A stretch of 64,000 nt of DNA from Rhodoblastus sp963704565 (lineage in GTDB: Bacteria > Pseudomonadota > Alphaproteobacteria > Rhizobiales > Beijerinckiaceae), in assembly GCA_963704565.1 (NCBI GenBank), contig OY969917.1, forward strand, positions 682,001 to 746,000, written 5' to 3'. Below, piece after piece: positions 35,369 to 43,203 of the stretch. Under the pieces are notes generated by a model. It ran no database searches. It was not told the DNA's origin and worked only from the letters and a program-made list of their open reading frames with translations. Both the position numbers and the translations under genes were made by a program. Positions within the stretch are counted from its first letter, which is position 1; each line of letters begins with the position of its first letter.

Positions 35369-35902
35369 ATGAACCCAGGAACGACGACGATGAGCACGAT
35401 GACCAAGACCAGCCAGGCCGCCGGGCGGGCCGAACGTTGCGCCGAAGTGCGCCCGGTTTACCTTGAGGCCCTCACCCTGGTGGAGCGGCTGCATCGCCGC
35501 CTGCTTGATGTCATCAAGGACGAATTCGACCGCCGCGGCCGTTCCGACATCAACGCCGTCCAGGCGCTGCTGCTTTACAACGTCGGCGATTCCGAACTGA
35601 CCGCCGGCGAGTTGCGCACCCGCGGCTATTATCTCGGCTCCAACGTGTCCTACAACGTCAAGAAACTGGTGGAAATGGACTATCTCCACCACGCCCGCTC
35701 CCGCATCGACCGGCGCTCGGTGCGCATCAGCCTCACGCCCCAGGGCAAGGAAGTGCGCGACATCGTCGCCGGCCTCTATGAGAAGCACGTCGTCACCGTC
35801 GAACAGATCGGCGGCGTGTCGGTGGACGAGTTCAAGACCGTCAACAACGCTCTGATCCGGCTGGAGCGCTTCTGGACCGACCAGATCAAATATCGCCTCT
35901 GA
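35369..35902 (+). CDS. ldtR: MarR-type regulator LdtR
   Basis: LdtR controls L,D-transpeptidase and stress genes in Rhizobiales. This protein has 177 residues. A winged helix-turn-helix follows a short N-terminal helix region, including SDINAVQALLLYNVGDSELTAGELRTRGYYLGSNVSYNVKKL and the wing HHARSRIDRRSVRISLTPQGKE. A second ATG 21 bp downstream, with AGGA before it, is an alternative start. The 160 bp upstream are AT-rich and should contain its promoter. Its expected target, the L,D-transpeptidase gene, follows. Confidence 0.88.
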   Translation: MNPGTTTMSTMTKTSQAAGRAERCAEVRPVYLEALTLVERLHRRLLDVIKDEFDRRGRSDINAVQALLLYNVGDSELTAGELRTRGYYLGSNVSYNVKKLVEMDYLHHARSRIDRRSVRISLTPQGKEVRDIVAGLYEKHVVTVEQIGGVSVDEFKTVNNALIRLERFWTDQIKYRL

Positions 35903-35943
35903 GTTTTTCACGCGCCGCTTTCCTGCCTCGATTGAAAAATACC

Positions 35944-35969
35944 CGCCGGGCCGTTTGGCCCGGCGTTTT
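35944..35969 (+). terminator. Rho-independent terminator after ldtR
   Basis: A perfect 9-bp stem, CGCCGGGCC with GGCCCGGCG, has a GTTT loop and is followed by TTTT. It lies 42 bp after the ldtR stop, so ldtR and the transpeptidase gene probably have separate transcripts. Confidence 0.85.
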
Positions 35970-36183
35970 CGTTGGGCCGGCGCGAAACCTTGCGGAAAAA
36001 GCGCCAGGGCTTTAAGAGGGCGCGGTCGATCGCCTTAAAATCGCCGCTCTATTCGCGCCTTTTTAACCATCGTCGCCGACTGTTCCGCCTAAGCCCTTCC
36101 GCTTGGGCCCTTCCGCGCGCGTGAGCGTGTCTCCGCGCTGGAACGATCAGCCTGGACCCTTTGGTTTGTTGGGAGCCTCACTC

Positions 36184-37548
36184 TTGAAACTCGCCGATTT
36201 GTCGCGCCACCGCCCGTTTTCGCCGCGCTTTTCGGGCGCGGTCGCCCGTTTCGCCTCTCGCCTCGCTTTGGGCGCCGCCGCCGGCGCGCTCGTTCACGCC
36301 GCCCCGGCCTTCGCCCTCGACGGTTTCGGCCAGGCCGAATGGGCGCAGCATTATGACGCCGATTCGAGCGTGTCGGTGGAGCGGTCGAACACCCCGCTGC
36401 TGTCGCCGCGCACGCTCGCCGCGACCGAAGCGGCGATCCAGAAATATCAAGCCATCGTCGCCAATGGCGGCTGGAACAAGGTTCCCGCCGGCGCCGCGCT
36501 CAAGCTGGGGTCGAGCGGGCCGGCGGTGCTGGCGCTGCGCAAGCGCCTCGCCATCACCGGCGACCTCGATCCGGCGGCCTCGGAATCCGGGATTTACGAT
36601 TCCTATGTCGAAGCGGGCGTGAAAAGGTTCCAGACGCGCCACGGCCTGATCCCGACTGGCGTCGCCAGCCGCGAAACCCTGACGGTGATGAATGTCCCGG
36701 CCGACTACCGCCAGCATCAGCTGGAGGTCAATCTGGTCCGGCTGCGCTCCTTCGCCGCCAATCTCGGCGACCAATTCGTCGAAGCCAATATTCCCGCCGC
36801 CATGGTCGATACGGTCGAGAACGACACGATCGTCACCCGCCATCGCGCCGGCGTCGGCCGCATCGACCGGCAGTCGCCGGTGATGCAGACCCGCGCGCTC
36901 GACGTGGATTTCAACCCCTACTGGACGGTGCCGGCGTCGCTCATCCGCAAGGATCTGATCCCGCGCATGCAGGCCAATCCGAATTATCTGACCGAAAACC
37001 ACATCCGCATCTACGACAAGAACAATAGCGAGATTCCGCCGGGCCAGATCAACTGGCATTCGATGGATGCGATCAACTACCGCTTCCGCGAGGATCCCAG
37101 CACCGCCAATTCGCTCGGCGTGGTGCGCGTCAACATCAACAATCCTTACGGCGTCTATATGCACGACACGCCGGAGAAGGGTGTGTTCGGCGACGATTTC
37201 CGCTTCGTCTCCTCGGGCTGCATGCGCCTGCAGAACGTGCGCGACTATGTCGCCTGGCTGCTCAAGAACCAGCCCGGCTGGGACCGCGACCATATCGATC
37301 AGGTCATCGCCTCCGGCGAGCGGCTCGACGTGAAGATCGACCCGCCGGTCAATGTCTATTGGGTCTATATCACCGCCTGGGGCACGCCCGAGGGCATCGT
37401 GCAGTTCCGCGAGGACATCTACCAGCGCGACGGCTTTTCGACCGCCAGCGAGGGCGCGGCGCCCGCGGTCGAGCCGATCGCGCAGGAAGGCGTCAATCCC
37501 AACATCAACCGCGGCCCCGGCCTGGATCCCGGGCCGGACGAGAAATAA
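36184..37548 (+). CDS. ldtP: Periplasmic L,D-transpeptidase (LdtP-like)
   Basis: The enzyme cross-links peptidoglycan or attaches proteins to it through a catalytic cysteine. The chosen TTG at 36184 gives 454 residues. A signal peptide ends near APAFA (about residue 44), a peptidoglycan-binding-like repeat (GPAVLALRKRLAITG...GVKRFQTRHGL) follows, and the YkuD catalytic domain contains YGVYMHDTPEKGVF and FVSSGCMRLQNVRD with the active Cys. The C-terminus is Pro/Gly-rich. An upstream TTG at 36103 would lengthen the leader unnaturally. Its neighbour ldtR is the known regulator type. Confidence 0.87.
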   Translation: MKLADLSRHRPFSPRFSGAVARFASRLALGAAAGALVHAAPAFALDGFGQAEWAQHYDADSSVSVERSNTPLLSPRTLAATEAAIQKYQAIVANGGWNKVPAGAALKLGSSGPAVLALRKRLAITGDLDPAASESGIYDSYVEAGVKRFQTRHGLIPTGVASRETLTVMNVPADYRQHQLEVNLVRLRSFAANLGDQFVEANIPAAMVDTVENDTIVTRHRAGVGRIDRQSPVMQTRALDVDFNPYWTVPASLIRKDLIPRMQANPNYLTENHIRIYDKNNSEIPPGQINWHSMDAINYRFREDPSTANSLGVVRVNINNPYGVYMHDTPEKGVFGDDFRFVSSGCMRLQNVRDYVAWLLKNQPGWDRDHIDQVIASGERLDVKIDPPVNVYWVYITAWGTPEGIVQFREDIYQRDGFSTASEGAAPAVEPIAQEGVNPNINRGPGLDPGPDEK

Positions 37549-37690
37549 TACCATCGGCCCTTGAAAAGGACCGATGGTATCCGCGCCGACCGGCGCGGCG
37601 CCGGCTGACGCCGGCGGGCGTCCTTGTTTCCGACGAGTTGGAAACAAGGGCCAATGGTATAAGGGCCCGGGACGGCGCGCGGGCGACGCC
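37549..37690. repeat. Cluster of strong inverted repeats after the L,D-transpeptidase gene
   Basis: Two perfect 10-bp hairpins are visible: ATACCATCGG/CCGATGGTAT (about 37549-37580) and CCTTGTTTCC/GGAAACAAGG (37622-37649). A GGCGCCGGCTGACGCCGGCG run lies between them. The first hairpin's ATACCAT half reappears, inverted, as AATGGTATAAGGGCCC. The block lies between convergent genes and may terminate both. It also looks like a repeat family. Confidence 0.7.
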
Positions 37691-37719
37691 GACGCCGCGA
37701 ACCCGGGGTTACGCAGCGC

Positions 37720-38160
37720 TCACGGCCTGATTTCGAAATGCGCCGAGAATCGGTTCTTGACCGACGCGTCGCCCTCCCACGGGCGCCACATCTTGAGCGC
37801 GAGGTCACCGGCGCCAGCGCCAACCGCGCGAAAGCGAAAAACCGCCTCCCCCCCCGAACCGACCGGTCGTTGCGGATAGACCAATTCCTTGCCGACGAAA
37901 TCGAAGAGATTGGCGTCCGGCGGGGCGAGCTCCCAGCTATAGCCGGTCGAACCGGCGTTTTCTGCTAGACGAAGTTCGATTTCTTCGCCCTTGGGGACCG
38001 AAAAGCTCGCGCCGTTATCCTGATTGGTGAGTTTCAACACCTGGCTCTTGCTTTCGATTGTTTGAATGGCGCGGACGTCGCCGCCCGCGCCCCTCGATAT
38101 CCGCCAGACGCCGTAGATTGCAATGGCCGCCACCAGGACCGCCGCCACGACGCGTTTCAC
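37720..38160 (-). CDS. Chagasin-type (I42) inhibitor of papain-like proteases
   Basis: This is a 146-residue protein with an N-terminal membrane anchor or signal (residues 1-24) and one chagasin domain. The three inhibitory loops are recognisable: NAGSTGY (residues 68-74, the NPTTGY loop), GSGG (101-104) and RPW (126-128). Such proteins block the active-site cleft of C1 cysteine peptidases. The GTG start overlaps the stop of the upstream papain-like protease gene by 4 bp (GTGA), so the pair is one translational unit. It probably guards the periplasm against that enzyme or a similar one. Confidence 0.85.
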   Translation of the reverse strand: MKRVVAAVLVAAIAIYGVWRISRGAGGDVRAIQTIESKSQVLKLTNQDNGASFSVPKGEEIELRLAENAGSTGYSWELAPPDANLFDFVGKELVYPQRPVGSGGEAVFRFRAVGAGAGDLALKMWRPWEGDASVKNRFSAHFEIRP

Positions 38161-38969
38161 AAAGTCACCCCGTAGCTTTCATTGAAAAAAGCCGCATTGA
38201 TGTAATTCTCGCTGGGATAAGCGAAGCCCTTGTCGCCCCAGACGGTTCCCCAACTGTTGCGCACGATGAAACGGCCATCCGAGCGATAGCCGATCAGAGT
38301 CACCGCGTGTCCGCCGCGGACCGTCGCCGGCATGAAGTTGTCGAGCAGGCCGTGGGTCGCTGTCGCGTTGTCCCAGGTGTGATCGACCTGAAGTCCGACG
38401 AGAACCGGACCATGCGCGGCCAGCCAGGCTTTCCAATTCGGTAGAATACGCTGCAAATTGTAGTATGCCGCAATTTTTCGCGTCGCCGCCGTCGCATAGA
38501 AGGCGATCTCGTCGCCTGTATACATCGTTGTGTTGATGTTGAAAGGCAGGTTGGCTTCCGGCGCGGCGCCGTAATTCTTCAGGATTTCAACCGCGCCCTT
38601 CAGGCTCGTTCCAGCCTCTTCGATCATCGTGACCGGGTGCGGCTTGGTGGTGTCCATGGACTTGCTGGCCATCCATGTAAAACGCGGAGAAAGCTTCGCA
38701 TTTTGCGCCAATCTGTTCGCCTTGGCGAACATATAACGCGCGACGCCGTCCGTCGACGCCCAGCCGACGCAGGAGCCGGTGTTTTCCTGGTCGCCCACGT
38801 CCCACCACGCCGCGCGCAGATCGACGCTGGCGGGCAGTTTCGCGGGCGGCGCCGCAATCGCGCCAGCGGCAAGAGCGTGTTCAAACTGGTAATCCCTCTC
38901 AACCCCTTGGGAAACCACGAGATTGCAAACCCGGTGCTGTTCCGGACGCGTCGTTGGCGCTTTTGCCAT
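38157..38969 (-). CDS. Papain-like (C1-type) cysteine peptidase
   Basis: This is a 270-residue papain-fold protein. Catalytic residues are Cys67 (DQENTGSCVGWASTDG, with Gln61 as oxyanion residue), His221 (RGGHAVTLIGY) and Asn238 (VRNSWGTVWGDKGFAY). The first 45 residues replace the usual long propeptide, and no signal peptide is found. It may therefore stay in the cytoplasm or leave by another route. The ATG at 38969 has AGGA at the right distance. The gene is directly coupled to a chagasin-type inhibitor. Substrates are unknown. The 240 bp upstream, shared with glyA, show no other gene. Confidence 0.87.
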   Translation of the reverse strand: MAKAPTTRPEQHRVCNLVVSQGVERDYQFEHALAAGAIAAPPAKLPASVDLRAAWWDVGDQENTGSCVGWASTDGVARYMFAKANRLAQNAKLSPRFTWMASKSMDTTKPHPVTMIEEAGTSLKGAVEILKNYGAAPEANLPFNINTTMYTGDEIAFYATAATRKIAAYYNLQRILPNWKAWLAAHGPVLVGLQVDHTWDNATATHGLLDNFMPATVRGGHAVTLIGYRSDGRFIVRNSWGTVWGDKGFAYPSENYINAAFFNESYGVTL

Positions 38970-39213
38970 GGTGTTTCCTGCTAAATTATACGTTATGAAT
39001 AAATATTCCCACGTCATCATATCAATTAAACGATCCAGCGTCGTGCAACCCCGAAGTTGAGCCTTGCGCTCCGCGATCAAAAGATTGTGAAACCCCGGTC
39101 TATGGAAAAGGCTTCCGCCGGGGCTTTGCGTCCTCCTTCCGCACATGATATCTGGCCAGTAATCCCACGGCCGCCGCCGTATTGGCCCCCGAGCGCCCTG
39201 AAAGGAATCTGAA

Positions 39214-40518
39214 ATGAGCCAACCCATCGCCGCAAAGGCCCAAAAACTCTCCAACAGCTTTTTCGGCGCTTCGCTGGCGGAATCCGATCCCGAGATCGCC
39301 CGCGCCATCGGGCTGGAGCTTGGCCGCCAGCGCAGGGAAATCGAGCTGATCGCCTCGGAAAACATCGTTTCGCGCGCAGTGCTGGAGGCGCAGGGCTCGG
39401 TGCTGACCAACAAATATGCCGAGGGCTATCCGGGCAAACGCTATTATGGCGGCTGCCAGTTCGTGGACATCGCCGAAAATCTCGCCATCGAGCGCGTCAC
39501 CAGACTGTTCGGCTGCCGCTTCGCCAATGTGCAGCCCAATTCCGGCAGCCAGGCCAATCAGGCGGTCTTTCTGGCGCTGCTCCAGCCGGGCGAGGTTTTC
39601 ATGGGCCTCGACCTCGCGGCGGGCGGCCATCTCACCCATGGCTCGCCGGTCAACATGTCGGGCCGCTGGTTCAGGCCGGTTTCATACGGCGTGAGCCGCG
39701 AAACCGGGCGCATCGACATGGACGAGGTCGAAAGACTGGCCCATGAGCACCATCCGAAACTGATCATCGCCGGCGGCTCGGCCTATGCCCGCTTCTGGGA
39801 CTTCGAGCGCTTCCGCGCCATAGCCGACGCGGTCGGCGCCTATCTTTTCGTCGATATGGCGCATTTCGCCGGGCTGGTGGCGGGCGGCGCCCATCCCTCG
39901 CCCTTTCCTCACGCCCATGTCGTGACCTCAACCACGCACAAGACCCTGCGCGGTCCGCGCGGCGGCCTGGTGCTGACCGACGACGAGGAGATCGCGAAAA
40001 AAATCAATTCGGCGATCTTCCCTGGCCTGCAGGGCGGCCCGCTGATGCATGTGATCGCCGGCAAGGCGGTGGCCTTCGGCGAGGCTTTGCGCCCCGAATT
40101 CAGGGTCTATGCGCGTCAGGTGGTGGACAATGCGAAAGTTCTGGCGGAGACCTTGCGCGCGGGCGGGCTCGACCTGGTGACGGGGGGCACCGACAACCAT
40201 CTGATGCTGGTCGATCTGCGGCCGAAGACGCTCACCGGCAAGGCGGCGGAAATCGCGCTCGGCCGCGCCGAAATCACCTGCAACAAGAACGGCGTGCCCT
40301 TCGACCCGGAAAAGCCCTGGATCACCTCGGGCATCCGTCTCGGCGCCCCGGCCGCGACTTCGCGCGGTTTTGGGACCGCCGAGTTCAAACAGGTCGGCGA
40401 ACTGATCGTCGAGACCCTCGACGGCTTGGCGAAACACGGCGAAGCCGGCAATGCGGCGGTCGAGGCGGCGGTGAAGGCGCGGGTCGAAGCGCTGACCGAT
40501 CGTTTCCCGATATACTAA
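39214..40518 (+). CDS. glyA: Serine hydroxymethyltransferase
   Basis: GlyA interconverts serine and glycine with tetrahydrofolate and supplies one-carbon units. It has 434 residues. The PLP lysine is Lys243 in TSTTHKTLRGPRGG. The N-terminal ELIASENIVSRAVLEAQGS and YPGKRYYGGC motifs are standard. It starts at ATG 39214 with a weak GGAATCTG site. A terminator follows. If the organism is methylotrophic, this enzyme would also serve the serine cycle, but no other serine-cycle gene is in view. Confidence 0.97.
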   Translation: MSQPIAAKAQKLSNSFFGASLAESDPEIARAIGLELGRQRREIELIASENIVSRAVLEAQGSVLTNKYAEGYPGKRYYGGCQFVDIAENLAIERVTRLFGCRFANVQPNSGSQANQAVFLALLQPGEVFMGLDLAAGGHLTHGSPVNMSGRWFRPVSYGVSRETGRIDMDEVERLAHEHHPKLIIAGGSAYARFWDFERFRAIADAVGAYLFVDMAHFAGLVAGGAHPSPFPHAHVVTSTTHKTLRGPRGGLVLTDDEEIAKKINSAIFPGLQGGPLMHVIAGKAVAFGEALRPEFRVYARQVVDNAKVLAETLRAGGLDLVTGGTDNHLMLVDLRPKTLTGKAAEIALGRAEITCNKNGVPFDPEKPWITSGIRLGAPAATSRGFGTAEFKQVGELIVETLDGLAKHGEAGNAAVEAAVKARVEALTDRFPIY

Positions 40519-40544
40519 TCGCGGGGCTTCGCCCCAGAATCGCC

Positions 40545-40579
40545 AAAGCCGCGTTCTAGACAGGAGCGCGGCTTTTTTT
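40545..40579 (+). terminator. Rho-independent terminator after glyA
   Basis: AAAGCCGCG (40545-40553) pairs with CGCGGCTTT (40567-40575), followed by four more T's. It is 26 bp after the glyA stop and before otsB. Confidence 0.88.
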
Positions 40580-40606
40580 CATGTCGATTCTCAGGCAAAG
40601 AGGGAA

Positions 40607-41392
40607 ATGCTTTCTTTGAACGCGGATCTTGTGCGATCGGGGCCGAAGGGCCTGCTCGATCTTGTGTCGCGCGGCGGCAAAAATCTCGCGCTTTTCCTGG
40701 ATTTTGATGGCACCCTGGTGGACGTCGCGCCAACGCCCGCGGCGGTTGTCGCGCCGCCCGGCCTGCCGGGACTGCTGGCCTGGCTCGCGGCCGGCCTCGA
40801 TGGCGCGCTGGCGGTGGTCAGCGGCCGCAAGATCGCCGACCTCGACCTGCGCCTGCGCCCGTTCCGGGCGCGGGCGGCGGGCGTTCACGGCGCCGAACTG
40901 CGGTTCGATCCGGCTGGCGGCGTCCAAAGATCCTTGGGCCTCGATCCTTCCGTCCTCGCCCGCGTCCGCGACCTGACCGCCGCCGACCCGCGTCTTCTGA
41001 TCGAGGATAAGCGCGAGTCGGTCGCCATTCACTATCGCGGCGCCGCGGACGCCGAACCGGGCCTGGGCCGCGCGCTGGACGCCTTCGTCGCCGCGGCGCC
41101 GGATGGGCTTTTGCTGCTGCGCGGCCGCAAGGTCTTTGAAATCATGCGCGCCCATGTCTCCAAGGGCGAGGCGGTGTCGCGCTTCCTGGAGACCGCCCCT
41201 TTCTCCGGCCGCCGCCCGGTCATGATCGGCGACGACCGCACCGACGTCGCGGCGATCGACGCCTGCGTCGCGCGCGGCGGCCATGGCTTCCGGGTCGCCA
41301 GCGAACTTTTTCCCGCCGCGGAAGCGGATTTTGCCGGACCCGAGGCGGTCCGCGCCTGGCTCACCGATCTTGCGGAGCGGCTTGCCGGCTAG
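40607..41392 (+). CDS. otsB: Trehalose-6-phosphate phosphatase
   Basis: OtsB removes phosphate from trehalose-6-phosphate, the last step of trehalose synthesis. This 261-residue protein is a HAD-superfamily phosphatase: motif I FLDFDGTLVD (about residue 31), motif II VVSGR, and motif III/IV GRKVFEIM with MIGDDRTD. AGGGA lies just before the ATG. It is the first gene of an otsB-GH15-otsA operon, 14 bp before the hydrolase gene. Confidence 0.94.
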   Translation: MLSLNADLVRSGPKGLLDLVSRGGKNLALFLDFDGTLVDVAPTPAAVVAPPGLPGLLAWLAAGLDGALAVVSGRKIADLDLRLRPFRARAAGVHGAELRFDPAGGVQRSLGLDPSVLARVRDLTAADPRLLIEDKRESVAIHYRGAADAEPGLGRALDAFVAAAPDGLLLLRGRKVFEIMRAHVSKGEAVSRFLETAPFSGRRPVMIGDDRTDVAAIDACVARGGHGFRVASELFPAAEADFAGPEAVRAWLTDLAERLAG

Positions 41393-41406
41393 CAGGAGCC
41401 CGAAGA

Positions 41407-43203
41407 ATGACGATTCGACCTTCGCTCGACACCGCCATGATCGGCAATGGCAACCTTTCGGCACTCGTCGACCGTTCGGGCGCGATTGTCTGGATGTGCT
41501 GGCCGCGGGTTGATGGCGACCCCGTCTTTTGCGCGCTGATCGACGGCGAAGACCCGCAGGACGGCTATTTTTCCATCGTCTTCGACGGCGACGGCAAGGT
41601 CGAGACGGAACAAGCCTATCTGCGCAACACCGCGGTGGTGCGGACCGTCCTGCGCTCCGAAGGCGGCGCCTGTTTCTCGATCACCGATTTCGCGCCGCAT
41701 TTCCATCGGTTCGACCGGCTTTTCAACCCGCCGACGATCGTGCGCGTCATCGAGCCACTGTCGGGCCTGTGCCGCATCCGCGTCCGCCTGCGTCCGCGCA
41801 TGGACGGCGGGGCCCTGCGCCCGAAGCCGGTCATGGGCAGCAACCACGTGCGCTATGCGGCCGACGGGAGTTCGATCCGGCTTTCGACCGACGCGCCGGT
41901 CTCCTATATCGCGAGCGAAGGCGCCTTCATTCTGTCGCGGCCGATGACGATGATCCTCCATCCCGACGAGCCCATGCGCGACTCCATCCCGCGCGTCGGC
42001 CGTGAATTCCTCGACAAGACGGTGGAGAACTGGCAGCGCTGGGCGCGCAACCTCAACCTGCCGTTCGAATGGCAGGAGCCGGTGATCCGCGCCGCCATCA
42101 CTCTGCAATTGTGCAGTTTCGAGCAGACCGGCGCGATCGTGGCGGCGATCACCACGTCCGTGCCGGAGGCCCCGCGCGAACAGCGCAACTGGGATTACCG
42201 CTATTGCTGGATCAGGGACGCCTATTTCACCGTGCAGGCGCTCAACCGCGTCGGCGCGTCCCTGACCATGGAGCACTTCATCGACTATGTGACCAATGTG
42301 ATCACGATGGAAGGCGGGGCGGATCTCAAGCCGGTCTATGGCGTCCTGCCGGAGGAGCCGCTGGAGGAGCGCATCGCGCCCGATCTGGCCGGCTATCGCG
42401 GCTTCGGCCCGGTGCGGTTCGGCAATGACGCCGTCAATCAGGTCCAGCACGACGTCTATGGCAGCGTCATTCTCGCCGCCTCGCAGATGTTCTTCGACGA
42501 GCGCCTGCCCAAGAAGGGCGACGAATCCCTGTTCGCCATGCTCGAGCCGCTCGGCATGCGGGCGCTGGCCCTGGCCCTGACCGAGGACGCCGGCATTTGG
42601 GAATATCGCGACAAGCCATCGGTCCATACCTATTCCGCCGCGATGTGCTGGGTGGCCTGCGACCGCCTTGCGCGCATCGCGACCCGGCTCGGCATACTGG
42701 ACCGAGCCCAGCAATGGCGCAAATCCGCCGATGGCCTGCGCCACGCCATCGTCGAGCGGGCGTGGAACGCCAAATTGCAATGCTTCACCGGAAGCCTCGA
42801 TTCCGACAGGATCGACGCCAGCGCGCTGCTGCTCGCCGAACTGGGCCTGGTCAAGGCCGACGATCCGAAATTCATTTCGACGGTGGACGTGATCGGCAAG
42901 ACGCTCGGGCGCAACGGCTATCTCCTCCGCTATGCCGACGCCGACGATTTCGGCGCGCCCTCGACAGCCTTCACCATCTGCACCTTTTGGTATGTCGAGG
43001 CCCTCGCGGCGATTGGCCGGTGCGGGGAGGCGCGCGACTTGTTCGAGAAGATTCTCGCCCGCCGCAACCATGTCGGGCTGCTGTCCGAGGACATCGACCC
43101 GGAAACCGGCGAACTCTGGGGCAATTTCCCGCAAACCTATTCGCTGGTCGGGATCATCCTGTGCGCCTGGCGCCTGTCCAAAAGCTGGGAGGAGGCGCGA
43201 TGA
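41407..43203 (+). CDS. Glycoside hydrolase family 15 protein (glucoamylase/trehalase-like)
   Basis: This is a 598-residue GH15 enzyme. The N-terminal beta domain starts with IGNGNLSALVDRSGAIVWMCWPR. The (alpha/alpha)6 catalytic domain carries RNWDYRYCWIRDAYF, the ITMEGGADLKPVYGVLPEE region and the final GLLSEDIDPETGELWGNFPQTYS with an expected catalytic Glu. GH15 members release glucose from alpha-glucans, and some hydrolyse trehalose. Between otsB and otsA, a role in trehalose turnover or in feeding glucose to OtsA is likely. The stop overlaps otsA as ATGA. Confidence 0.9.
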   Translation: MTIRPSLDTAMIGNGNLSALVDRSGAIVWMCWPRVDGDPVFCALIDGEDPQDGYFSIVFDGDGKVETEQAYLRNTAVVRTVLRSEGGACFSITDFAPHFHRFDRLFNPPTIVRVIEPLSGLCRIRVRLRPRMDGGALRPKPVMGSNHVRYAADGSSIRLSTDAPVSYIASEGAFILSRPMTMILHPDEPMRDSIPRVGREFLDKTVENWQRWARNLNLPFEWQEPVIRAAITLQLCSFEQTGAIVAAITTSVPEAPREQRNWDYRYCWIRDAYFTVQALNRVGASLTMEHFIDYVTNVITMEGGADLKPVYGVLPEEPLEERIAPDLAGYRGFGPVRFGNDAVNQVQHDVYGSVILAASQMFFDERLPKKGDESLFAMLEPLGMRALALALTEDAGIWEYRDKPSVHTYSAAMCWVACDRLARIATRLGILDRAQQWRKSADGLRHAIVERAWNAKLQCFTGSLDSDRIDASALLLAELGLVKADDPKFISTVDVIGKTLGRNGYLLRYADADDFGAPSTAFTICTFWYVEALAAIGRCGEARDLFEKILARRNHVGLLSEDIDPETGELWGNFPQTYSLVGIILCAWRLSKSWEEAR

